Below are positions 1 to 5,918 of a stretch of 13,768 nucleotides of DNA, piece by piece. Numbering within the stretch: position 1 is the first letter of the stretch; each line of letters starts with the position of its first letter. The notes under the pieces were generated by a model that searched no databases, was not told the DNA's origin, and saw nothing but the letters and a program-made list of their open reading frames with translations. This stretch comes from Oscillospiraceae bacterium (GTDB lineage Bacteria > Bacillota > Clostridia > Oscillospirales > Oscillospiraceae), in assembly GCA_020025295.1 (NCBI GenBank), contig JAHHSJ010000052.1, forward strand, positions 1 to 13,768. The letters are read 5' to 3'. A program made the position numbers and the translations under genes.

Positions 1-605
1 AACGCCTCCTCCTGATCGTGGGTGATAAAGAGCATGGTGACATTGAACTTCTTCTGAAGTGCCTTCAGCTCCATCTTCATCATTTCACGGTTAGCCACAT
101 CCAAGGCGGAAATAGGCTCATCCAGCAGGATGATGTCCGGATTGGTAGCAAGGGTGCGGGCGATGGCCACACGCTGCTGCTGGCCGCCGGAGAGCTGGCT
201 GGGCTTCTTGGACATCTGATCCGTCAGGCCCACCTGCTCCAAGGTGCGCTCTGCAATGGCACGGGCATCCTTCTTAGTGTCCTTACGCAGGGTCAAGGCA
301 TATTCCACATTCTGCAGCACCGTCATATTGGGGAACAGGGCGTAGTTCTGGAACACGATGCCCATGCCGCGGTCAAAGCTGTTCAGGCCGGAGATTTCCT
401 TCTCCCCCTTCAGAATCTTGCCGCTGTCTGCGGTTTCCAGACCAATCAGGATGCGGAGCAGCGTAGTCTTACCGCAGCCACTGGGACCAAGAATGGAAAG
501 AAATTCGCCCTCCATCAGGTCAAAACTCAAATCATTCAGTATTTTCTTACCGTCGAAGCTCTTGTTCAGGTTTCGCACGGACAGTTTCGGAGTTAGTACT
601 TCCAT
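1..605 (-). CDS. ABC transporter ATP-binding protein, Fe3+/polyamine/2-aminoethylphosphonate type (partial)
   Basis: This is the nucleotide-binding subunit of an ABC importer. Reading leftward from an ATG at 605-603 (MEVLTPKLSVRNL...), 201 codons are present and the C-terminus lies beyond the window edge. Visible motifs are Walker A (GPSGCGKTT), the Q-loop (FQNYALFPNMTV), the ABC signature LSGGQQQR, Walker B (IILLDEPISALD) and the H-loop (FITHDQEEA). The sequence type is that of the PotA/FbpC/PhnT group, whose partners are extracellular binding proteins like the one directly upstream. Its start lies inside the end of that gene (13-base overlap, different frame), which points to translational coupling. 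GAGAGG about 11 bases upstream is a possible ribosome binding site. The permease genes are not visible and are expected further left. Substrate is inferred from the neighbours, not from this protein. Confidence 0.93.
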   Translation of the reverse strand, partial: MEVLTPKLSVRNLNKSFDGKKILNDLSFDLMEGEFLSILGPSGCGKTTLLRILIGLETADSGKILKGEKEISGLNSFDRGMGIVFQNYALFPNMTVLQNVEYALTLRKDTKKDARAIAERTLEQVGLTDQMSKKPSQLSGGQQQRVAIARTLATNPDIILLDEPISALDVANREMMKMELKALQKKFNVTMLFITHDQEEA

Positions 606-1573
606 AGACCCAGCAGCCTCTCTTTCTCCGAAATCTGGTCGATTCCGGTCATATCTGCATATTTGACATCCTGAGGATAGTGCTCGATCTGATTGACCTG
701 CCCCTCATAGATTCCCTCAGGGGAGAAATTCTCTTTGTCATAGACAAGGAAATCGTTGGCGATGAAGTCCAGCACCTCAGAAACGCCGGGCTTCTGCTCG
801 TGGCCCTTGATGACGCCGATACCCGTCAGAGAGTAGGGCGATCCTTCCTCCGGGAAAATAATCTCAAAGGGCTGACCGGCGTTGATCTCGCTCACCGCCT
901 GGAAGGTCAGGCCCAGACCGATAGCTACTTCGCCCTGCTTCAGCAGCTTGATGGGGCCGGAGCCGGACTCGGTCAGCTGTTTCAGGTTGGCATAGAGCTT
1001 GTCCATATAGTCCAATGCGGCGTCCTCGCCCATCGTATTGACCCAAGACTTATAGAAAAAGTAGCCGGTGCCGCTGGACTTGGGATCGGGCATGGCAATC
1101 AAGCCCTGATATTCCGGCTTCAGCAGGTCTTCATAGGTTCTAGGTGCTTCCAGACCGTATTTGTCCAGAATATTCTGGTTGACTACAATAGCACCGGCCT
1201 GACGCTCCCAAGTCACCCACAGGTTTCCGTTGTCCTCCGGGGCAAGTCCCTCCAGATAGGGCAGACGGCTCACGCCGGAAACATCGCCCAAATCCTCGTG
1301 GATCTTGGCCATGTAGCTGGTTTCCAGTCCCACCAGAATATCCACTTCCGTGTCCACTCCCTCGGCATAGATCTTTGCTGCCGCCTTGCCGGTGGGCATA
1401 TACATTACAATTACATCGTAGTTGGGAAATTTTTTGTTCAGCTGTTCCTGAAGCGCGTCATTTCGGAACTGCTCCGAGGACGCACACACAACAATACTTT
1501 CTTTCCCACCAAAATCCGCAAACAGCGTGAACGCCAGAGTCAGCGCCAGCAGTGCGGCAAACCATTTCTTCAT
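593..1573 (-). CDS. Extracellular solute-binding protein (AfuA/2-aminoethylphosphonate-binding-like) of ABC importer
   Basis: A 326-aa secreted binding protein of the COG1840-type family that serves Fe3+ or 2-aminoethylphosphonate importers. The N-terminus is Lys-Lys followed by a hydrophobic run (residues 5-19), that is, a signal peptide or anchor. The mature part starts with a beta strand leading to VCASSEQF, similar to the family's usual ASS ligand loop, and continues with TGKAAAKIYAEG (61-72) and the hinge/lobe segments GTGYFFYKSW and GSGPIKLLKQGEVAIGL. There is no lipobox cysteine: where Gram-positive relatives usually read L-x-A-G-C-G-G, this protein reads LFADFGG (17-23). GGAGA six bases before the ATG sets the start. 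It follows the nucleotidyltransferase by 14 bases and overlaps the ATPase gene, so the three form one operon. No tyrosine-rich iron site is obvious, so I favour an organic ligand such as a phosphonate or choline-type compound. That is inference. Confidence 0.88.
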   Translation of the reverse strand: MKKWFAALLALTLAFTLFADFGGKESIVVCASSEQFRNDALQEQLNKKFPNYDVIVMYMPTGKAAAKIYAEGVDTEVDILVGLETSYMAKIHEDLGDVSGVSRLPYLEGLAPEDNGNLWVTWERQAGAIVVNQNILDKYGLEAPRTYEDLLKPEYQGLIAMPDPKSSGTGYFFYKSWVNTMGEDAALDYMDKLYANLKQLTESGSGPIKLLKQGEVAIGLGLTFQAVSEINAGQPFEIIFPEEGSPYSLTGIGVIKGHEQKPGVSEVLDFIANDFLVYDKENFSPEGIYEGQVNQIEHYPQDVKYADMTGIDQISEKERLLGLWKY

Positions 1574-1587
1574 GCGATTCTCCGATC

Positions 1588-2496
1588 TCAGCAGTAGGCG
1601 GGGTCCAGCTTCTTCAGATCGGTGTAGCTGTCGATCTCAGTGATGTCCTTAAAGGTGCATTCACGCACTTCCACCTGATAGTGCTTCTGGCAGTAGCGCA
1701 GAGAAACCTCATCCCAGTAGCGCTCTTTGCCGCCGGGCATTTCGTAGACCTTCTTGATGTCCTCATAGAGCTTGGCGCCGTCCTCTTCCGTCCAATAAGA
1801 GATACCAAACATATGATGGCAGTTGGTGCCACCCACCATGACCTTGGTGATGACACGACCGCGGGTCTCAAAGCACCAATCGTCAGTCTTTTCCACCGGC
1901 ACAGCCAGATAGTTGGATGCGTACTGATACTTCTGGACCAGCTTGGGGTTGTAGAGCACCAAATCGGCCTCCATCACATAGGTGTTGCGCATCAGATGAC
2001 GGGCACACATAGCGGAAGAGATGTTGTTGGCCTCATTATAAGCAGGATTCTCGATGAAGCGAATCATGGGATACTTATAAAGGAGCTGGTCAAACTGCTC
2101 TCCCAAATAGCCACGCACCACATAGATCTCCTCAATGCCAGCAGCCAGCACAGCATCCAGCATGGTGTCGATCATACGGGTGCCATGCACACGCACCAGA
2201 GGCTTGGGGGTGTTCAACGTGATGGGCACCATACGGGAGCCAAAGCCGGCGGCAATAAACACAGCCCGCTTGACCCGGTACGGCTCCAGAGCAGCGAGAC
2301 CGGCTTCGGTCAGCTTGCCGTCCTGAACATAGCCCTGTTCCACCAGAGCGGTCATGGCACGATTCACAGAACCCAAAGACATTCCGGTCTCCTCTGCCAT
2401 CTCCCGCTGGGTCAGCTCACGCTCGGGTTCCTCACGCTCGCTGCGCTCCATGCACACCATAATATCAAACTGCTTGCGATTCAATTCCACTTTCAT
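1588..2496 (-). CDS. Winged-HTH / CTP-type nucleotidyltransferase fusion (LicC/PntC-like)
   Basis: A 302-aa two-domain protein. Residues 1-70 form a MarR-like winged helix (ELTQREMAEETGMSLGSVNRAMTALVEQGYV). Residues 76-302 are a sugar-phosphate/phosphocholine nucleotidyltransferase. Seen motifs are the nucleotide loop AAGFGSRM (82-89), TPKPL with the catalytic-type Lys98, the acceptor-site region NEANNISS, the metal aspartate in EADLVL (Asp178), the GISYWT segment, RYWDEV and a C-terminal metal motif TEIDSY. The order and spacing match LicC, which makes CDP-choline, and the related phosphonate cytidylyltransferases. I chose the ATG at 2496-2494, since a TTG at 2526 and an ATG at 2517 have poor ribosome binding sites while AGTAGAG lies six bases before this one. 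It is the first gene of an operon with an ABC importer, suggesting uptake and CMP-activation of choline or 2-aminoethylphosphonate for surface polymers, possibly with self-regulation. Family is confident, substrate is not. Confidence 0.87.
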   Translation of the reverse strand: MKVELNRKQFDIMVCMERSEREEPERELTQREMAEETGMSLGSVNRAMTALVEQGYVQDGKLTEAGLAALEPYRVKRAVFIAAGFGSRMVPITLNTPKPLVRVHGTRMIDTMLDAVLAAGIEEIYVVRGYLGEQFDQLLYKYPMIRFIENPAYNEANNISSAMCARHLMRNTYVMEADLVLYNPKLVQKYQYASNYLAVPVEKTDDWCFETRGRVITKVMVGGTNCHHMFGISYWTEEDGAKLYEDIKKVYEMPGGKERYWDEVSLRYCQKHYQVEVRECTFKDITEIDSYTDLKKLDPAYC

Positions 2497-2591
2497 ATGC
2501 TTCTCTACTTTCTGCATAAATCTCAACGGGATGTGCTTGAAAAAACCGTAAATTTGCGCACCTTTCCCAGGGTAATTTGTTCAACGCGTCA

Positions 2592-2620
2592 ACTTTAGCA
2601 CTCAGTTTGGAATTTGTCAA
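2592..2620 (-). promoter_or_regulatory. Promoter of the nucleotidyltransferase-ABC operon
   Basis: On the minus strand a perfect -35 box TTGACA (2620-2615) is followed by a 17-base spacer and TAAAGT (2597-2592), with TG one base before it (extended -10). Transcription should start near 2585, giving a leader of about 90 bases. GTTGACAAATTCC (2621-2609) covers the -35 box, and a similar GTTGAACAAATTACC (2585-2571) covers the start point. They may be operator copies. Confidence 0.8.
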
Positions 2621-2880
2621 CCCAATTTAACCTAATATTAAAAATTATTCCATATTTTCCGTTTTCTCTCTGAAATTCTTGACATTTTCCATCTTTCCTC
2701 CGGCTTCTTTTGTAATGTCTCCACTTCATTCAGCAGTTTGGAACAAGATTTTTCATTCTATTTTCACCGAATCTCCGCTCTGTTTGTTCATTTTTTAGGT
2801 ATCTGCTCCCCTTTGTGGAATTTCACTGCGACTCTGTTCTTCCCTGCACTGCCAAAAAACTGCTTCTTTCAAAAAAAGAA
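2621..2880. other. AT-rich intergenic stretch without a supported gene
   Basis: About 260 bases between the operon promoter and the antiporter terminator. It is AT-rich and pyrimidine-rich on the plus strand. A TTGACA on the plus strand at 2679-2684 has no -10 box at a usable distance. The only open frame here (from 2738) has no ribosome binding site and runs through a terminator into the antisense of the antiporter gene, so I do not call a gene. Confidence 0.5.
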
Positions 2881-2908
2881 GCGGGCCGCATCTTTTGATA
2901 CGACCCGC
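2865..2908 (-). terminator. Intrinsic terminator of the antiporter gene
   Basis: On the minus strand a 12-base stem (2908-2897 with 2892-2881) closes an AAAA loop and is followed by a T-rich tract (TTCTTTTTTTG). Two stem positions pair as G-U only in the minus-strand transcript and would be A-C mismatches on the other strand, which shows the direction of use. It begins 14 bases after the antiporter stop codon. Confidence 0.88.
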
Positions 2909-2922
2909 AAAGGCGTTTCTTT

Positions 2923-4122
2923 TTATTTGTCGTTAGTCAACAGACGATGGTAGGTTGCATCCATACCAATGGCCCCCAGAGGAGCGGTAATCAGGATGGA
3001 AACCACCGCCATACTCAGCACCAGATCGCCGCAGGGCAGCCCCATAGCCAGCGGCACAGAGCCGATGGCAGCCTGCACCGTAGCCTTGGGCAGGTAGGCA
3101 ATCACGCAGAACAGCTTTTCCTTGGCGTTGAACTTGCTGCCGGCAAGGCTCAGCAGCACGCCTATCATACGGAAGGTCAAGCTGATCGCCAGCATCAGCA
3201 GCGCACCCAAACCGGCCTGCAATGTATAGCGGATATCCACCGCAGCACCCACCAGTACGAAAAGGACCACCTCAGCCGCCAGCCACAGCTTGCCGAACTT
3301 CTCTTGCAGCCGCCGGGTCACTTCCGGGACGGTATTCATCGCCAGCACCAAGGCCATACTCATGACCGCCAGCAGCCCCGACACAGCCACCGTTCCCTCC
3401 AGCCAGTTCTCCACAGCCAGCATCAGGAAGGCCATACCCAGCACAATGATGGTCTTATTGCTGTTGCGGACCATCTCCTGCTTCCGGAATCGCCATTCAA
3501 AGAACTTCGCCAGCAGGAAACCGGTCAGCACACCGAGACCGATCCCCAGTACAATCGACACCGGGATGTCCAGCAGAGCGGCAGCGTTGACTTCGCCGCC
3601 CTGTGCCATGCCCAGAAAGGTGGTGAACAGAACGATCACCACAATGTCGTCCATAGAGGCACCGCCCAGAATCATCTGAGGAATTCCTTTGTTCGTACCT
3701 CGCTTCATTTCCATCAGCTGCACCATTCGGGGCACCACCACAGCCGGGGAAACCGCACCCAACACAGCGCCCATGACGGCGGCTTCGATGTGGGAGATGC
3801 CGAAGATCAACGGTGCAAAAAGGACACATCCCAGAATCTCAAAGGATGCCGGCAAAAAGGACATCAGTATTGCGCTGTGTCCCACTCGCTTCAAATCGCC
3901 TAAATCCAGCGAAAGGCCTGCTTTAATTAAAATAATCACCAGTGCCATTCGACGAAGCTCCGAGGAAATCCCCAGAATGGAGCTGTCCAACAGATCCAGC
4001 ACATAAGGGCCTAAGATCACACCGGTAATCAGCATACCGATGATTTTGGGCAGCTTGATTTTCTGGCAGATTGCGCCCAGTGACAATCCCACTAAAAACA
4101 CCAACGCCAATGATGTGAGCAT
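2923..4122 (-). CDS. Cation:proton antiporter, CPA (Na_H_Exchanger) family
   Basis: A 399-aa integral membrane protein with about 12-13 hydrophobic segments along its whole length and no cytosolic RCK/TrkA domain, so it is the transporter core alone. Family signs are the N-terminal GMLITGVILGPYVLDLL segment, the broken-helix motif SPAVVVPRM (125-133) and GGASMDDIVVIVLF (153-166). Asp158-Asp159 resembles the paired aspartates of electrogenic exchangers such as NapA and NhaA, suggesting more than one proton per cation. The likely role is exchange of Na+ or K+ for H+ at the cytoplasmic membrane for pH and salt balance. GGAGG eight bases before the ATG supports the start. The gene stands alone with its own promoter and terminator. 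Which cation it moves cannot be read from the sequence. Confidence 0.92.
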   Translation of the reverse strand: MLTSLALVFLVGLSLGAICQKIKLPKIIGMLITGVILGPYVLDLLDSSILGISSELRRMALVIILIKAGLSLDLGDLKRVGHSAILMSFLPASFEILGCVLFAPLIFGISHIEAAVMGAVLGAVSPAVVVPRMVQLMEMKRGTNKGIPQMILGGASMDDIVVIVLFTTFLGMAQGGEVNAAALLDIPVSIVLGIGLGVLTGFLLAKFFEWRFRKQEMVRNSNKTIIVLGMAFLMLAVENWLEGTVAVSGLLAVMSMALVLAMNTVPEVTRRLQEKFGKLWLAAEVVLFVLVGAAVDIRYTLQAGLGALLMLAISLTFRMIGVLLSLAGSKFNAKEKLFCVIAYLPKATVQAAIGSVPLAMGLPCGDLVLSMAVVSILITAPLGAIGMDATYHRLLTNDK

Positions 4123-4150
4123 ACTCTCATCCTCCCAGCAACAGAAAACG

Positions 4151-4173
4151 ACGCTGCTGTATCACAGCAGCGT
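4151..4173 (-). promoter_or_regulatory. Leader hairpin of the antiporter mRNA
   Basis: A perfect 10-base inverted repeat (ACGCTGCTGT, 3-base loop, ACAGCAGCGT) lies between the promoter and the ribosome binding site, ending about 28 bases before the start codon. On the minus strand it is followed by CGTTTTCTG, a poor U-run, so a strong terminator is unlikely. It may stabilise the 5' end of the mRNA or bind a regulator. Confidence 0.55.
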
Positions 4174-4196
4174 GTATGCGTTCTCAACTCCGGTCT

Positions 4197-4225
4197 ATTT
4201 TAGTCCTTTTCTACATAATTGTCAA
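4197..4225 (-). promoter_or_regulatory. Promoter of the antiporter gene
   Basis: Minus strand TTGACA (4225-4220), 17-base spacer, TAAAAT (4202-4197). The match to the housekeeping consensus is almost complete. The start point should be near 4190, giving a leader of about 67 bases that contains the hairpin at 4151-4173. Confidence 0.85.
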
Positions 4226-4394
4226 TAAACAAACCTTTTTACACGCTATTTCGCTTCCAACAAGAATAAAACATCCGATTTTTTATCTTGCACTGCATCC
4301 GCTTTGATGTTGGTGCAGCAAAAATCAGCTTCAAATCAAAAAAGGCAAAAAACCGATCAGTTGTGAAATTATTATTAAAAATCTCCACCTTCTC

Positions 4395-4423
4395 TTGCTT
4401 TCCTCCCGGTAGAACGCTATGAT
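4395..4423 (+). promoter_or_regulatory. Promoter of the PAP2-family gene
   Basis: TTGCTT (4395-4400), 17-base spacer, TATGAT (4418-4423). The start point near 4430 gives a short leader before the AGGAGG ribosome binding site at 4443-4448. The stretch 4226-4394 upstream is AT-rich. Besides an imperfect hairpin at 4293-4318 I see nothing in it. Confidence 0.6.
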
Positions 4424-4454
4424 ATCTTTGCTCTTTTATGAGAGGAGGAGTCCC

Positions 4455-5162
4455 ATGGATGTGAATTATCGGAACTTTCGATTCAATAAATTAAACACTC
4501 CGGAGTTTCGCCACATATACTTACTATTATTCTGGCCCATTTACGGTCTTGTCTTTTTCTATCTGGAACGCATTCGCCCGGTAGAGGCGTACCATGTGAT
4601 GTACTGCTCGCTGGACAATCACATTCCCTTTTGCGAGTGGTTCGTCTTTCCGTACCTCTTGTGGTTTCTGTTCTTCGGGGGCATGGTGGTGTTCACCTTC
4701 TTTGCTGATGTGAAGGCCTTTAAACGCATGATGAAATTCATTATCATCACCCACGCCATCTCCATTTTCATCTTCTTTGTCTTCCCCAATTGTCAGGAGC
4801 TGCGTCCCACGGTATTCCCCCGGGACAATTTCCTCACCCGTTTTATGGCCGGGTTCTACGAGTTTGACACCAGCACAAATGTGTGTCCCTCCCTCCATGT
4901 GGTCGGCTCTGTGGCCGCTCTGTTTGCCGGCTGGGACAGCAAACGCTTCTCGACCCGTGGCTGGAAGATCATCTTTGCAGTGATTACATTCTTCATCAGC
5001 ATTTCCACCGTATTCCTGAAGCAGCATTCGGTTCTGGACATCCTGGTGGCCATTCCCATCTGTGTTCTGGGCTACTGGCTGGTCTATCGTCTGCCGGAAG
5101 CCAATGGAAACGAGGCAGATGCACCTCTGTTCAAGAAGAAAAAGGAACGCAGCACCGTTTGA
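4455..5162 (+). CDS. PAP2-family membrane phosphatase/phosphotransferase
   Basis: A 235-aa protein with about six membrane segments (near residues 20-38, 62-83, 94-111, 144-160, 170-188 and 194-211) and a short basic cytoplasmic tail (FKKKKERS). It carries PAP2 motif 2, CPSLHV (144-149), and motif 3, S184-x6-H191-x3-D195, which supply the acid and nucleophile histidines for phosphoryl transfer at the membrane. The first PAP2 motif (K-x6-R-P) is not in its classic form; NCQELRPTVFPRDN (112-125) is the nearest equivalent, which resembles the inositol-phosphorylceramide/Aur1-like branch (PAP2_3) rather than the standard PgpB type. The substrate is probably a lipid phosphate or phospholipid head group. 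AGGAGG seven bases before the ATG at 4455 sets the start. An in-frame ATG at 4419 lies inside the -10 box and is excluded. It is monocistronic, ending in a strong terminator. Confidence 0.88.
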   Translation: MDVNYRNFRFNKLNTPEFRHIYLLLFWPIYGLVFFYLERIRPVEAYHVMYCSLDNHIPFCEWFVFPYLLWFLFFGGMVVFTFFADVKAFKRMMKFIIITHAISIFIFFVFPNCQELRPTVFPRDNFLTRFMAGFYEFDTSTNVCPSLHVVGSVAALFAGWDSKRFSTRGWKIIFAVITFFISISTVFLKQHSVLDILVAIPICVLGYWLVYRLPEANGNEADAPLFKKKKERSTV

Positions 5163-5206
5163 CGGCCCATTCGGACCCAAGGGTTCGCTGTTCCACAATA
5201 AAAAAG

Positions 5207-5254
5207 CAAACACCCGGGGGTGGTTCCCTTACGAACCTTCCTCCGGGTGTTTTT
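5207..5254 (+). terminator. Intrinsic terminator of the PAP2-family gene
   Basis: ACACCCGG (5210-5217) pairs with CCGGGTGT (5243-5250). Inside it GGTTC (5222-5226) can pair with GAACC (5233-5237). A T-run TGTTTTTCT follows. It sits about 45 bases after the stop codon. Confidence 0.88.
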
Positions 5255-5328
5255 CTCGGCATTCGCAGCTGCGCCGCCCTTCCGGGCCCATTTGTGCCCA
5301 GCTGGAAATTTTCTTCGGATTTTCTAAA

Positions 5329-5357
5329 TTTTCACTGTTTGGTCACAATCTTATGTT
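5329..5357 (+). promoter_or_regulatory. Candidate promoter of the CBS-domain gene
   Basis: TTTTCA (5329-5334), 17-base spacer, TATGTT (5352-5357). Each box matches the consensus at four of six positions, so this is a moderate candidate. No better pair is visible between the preceding terminator and the gene. Confidence 0.4.
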
Positions 5358-5376
5358 ACGCTAACCATGCAACAAA

Positions 5377-5397
5377 ATTGCAATGGAGAATTGCAAT
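5377..5397 (+). promoter_or_regulatory. Twin ATTGCAAT palindromes in the leader of the CBS-domain gene
   Basis: Two copies of the self-complementary octamer ATTGCAAT (5377-5384 and 5390-5397) flank GGAGA. As DNA they are two identical palindromic half-sites. As RNA the two copies can fold into one 8-base stem whose loop is GGAGA. The true ribosome binding site GGAGG begins at 5403, a few bases downstream, so folding or protein binding here could affect translation or transcription. Confidence 0.5.
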
Positions 5398-5413
5398 CTT
5401 ATGGAGGAACCTC

Positions 5414-5842
5414 ATGAATCTTGCAAAACTGATGATCCCCAAGTACAACACGGCCTGTCTGCAGGAAACCAGCACGGTGCGGCAAGGTCTGGAGATCATG
5501 CGCCACCGTGGATACACCGCCATTCCCGTGCTGGACGACAACGGACTCTATGTGGGCAGCGTCACGGAAGGGGATTTTCTGCGCCATGTTCTTCGGGTTG
5601 GGGACACCGAGCTGAAAACCCACGAGCATTATCAGGTCAAAAACATTTTCCGTCCCGAATTTTGCCCCGCTCTCACCATTGATGCCGGTGAGGAGGATGT
5701 GCTTCGCGCCGTGGTCAATCAAAACTATGTCCCCATTGTAGATGACCGTGGCTGTCTCTGCGGTATTGTCACCCGTAAGGCCATCATTCAGTATCTGGCT
5801 GAAAAGAATCTGGTACAGGCACAGGCTCCTGCTATGGTCTGA
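5414..5842 (+). CDS. Small protein of two tandem CBS domains
   Basis: A 142-aa soluble protein made only of a Bateman pair. CBS1 is about residues 5-60 (STVRQGLEIMRHRGYTAIPV, then GSVTEGDFLRHV). CBS2 is about 73-132 (LRAVVNQNYVPIVDD, then GIVTRKAIIQYL). Both carry the GxVTxxD/K-type edge that in this family contacts the phosphates of AMP, ATP or SAM. There is no catalytic, membrane or DNA-binding domain, so a role as adenylate or SAM sensor acting on a partner protein is likely but the partner is unknown. GGAGG seven bases before the ATG sets the start. The open frame continues upstream to 4883, but that part only runs through the PAP2 gene in another frame. The gene has its own leader with twin palindromes and ends at a shared terminator. 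Confidence 0.85.
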   Translation: MNLAKLMIPKYNTACLQETSTVRQGLEIMRHRGYTAIPVLDDNGLYVGSVTEGDFLRHVLRVGDTELKTHEHYQVKNIFRPEFCPALTIDAGEEDVLRAVVNQNYVPIVDDRGCLCGIVTRKAIIQYLAEKNLVQAQAPAMV

Positions 5843-5875
5843 CTCAAAACCAGCAAAATCTTCGCAAAGCAGCAA

Positions 5876-5915
5876 AAACGGCACAATCTCACTTGAGATT
5901 GTGCCGTTTGTTTTT
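5876..5915. terminator. Bidirectional terminator between CBS gene and sufB
   Basis: A perfect 15-base stem (5876-5890 with 5895-5909) closes an ACTT loop. On the plus strand it is followed by GTTTTTTG, and on the minus strand the stem leads into TTTTTG. It can therefore serve both convergent genes, the CBS gene ending at 5842 and sufB ending at 5919. Confidence 0.92.
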
Positions 5916-5918
5916 TGT

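Noticed and set aside
680..2598. Plus-strand frames at 680-1597 and 1552-2598
   Set aside because: Both are antisense to the binding protein and nucleotidyltransferase genes, which have clear motifs, ribosome binding sites and operon spacing.
2947..3903. Plus-strand frame of 318 aa opposite the antiporter
   Set aside because: Antisense composition (His/Gln/Arg-rich), no ribosome binding site, fully covered by a membrane transporter gene on the other strand.
4293..4318. Imperfect hairpin CTGCATC/GGTGCAG between antiporter and PAP2 promoters
   Set aside because: Seven pairs including one wobble with a 12-base loop and no U-run. Not enough to call a terminator or an RNA gene.
4883..5413. N-terminal extension of the CBS-domain protein by 177 residues
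   Set aside because: The region is the PAP2 gene in another frame plus its terminator. The ATG at 5414 has GGAGG in place and starts a standard CBS domain.
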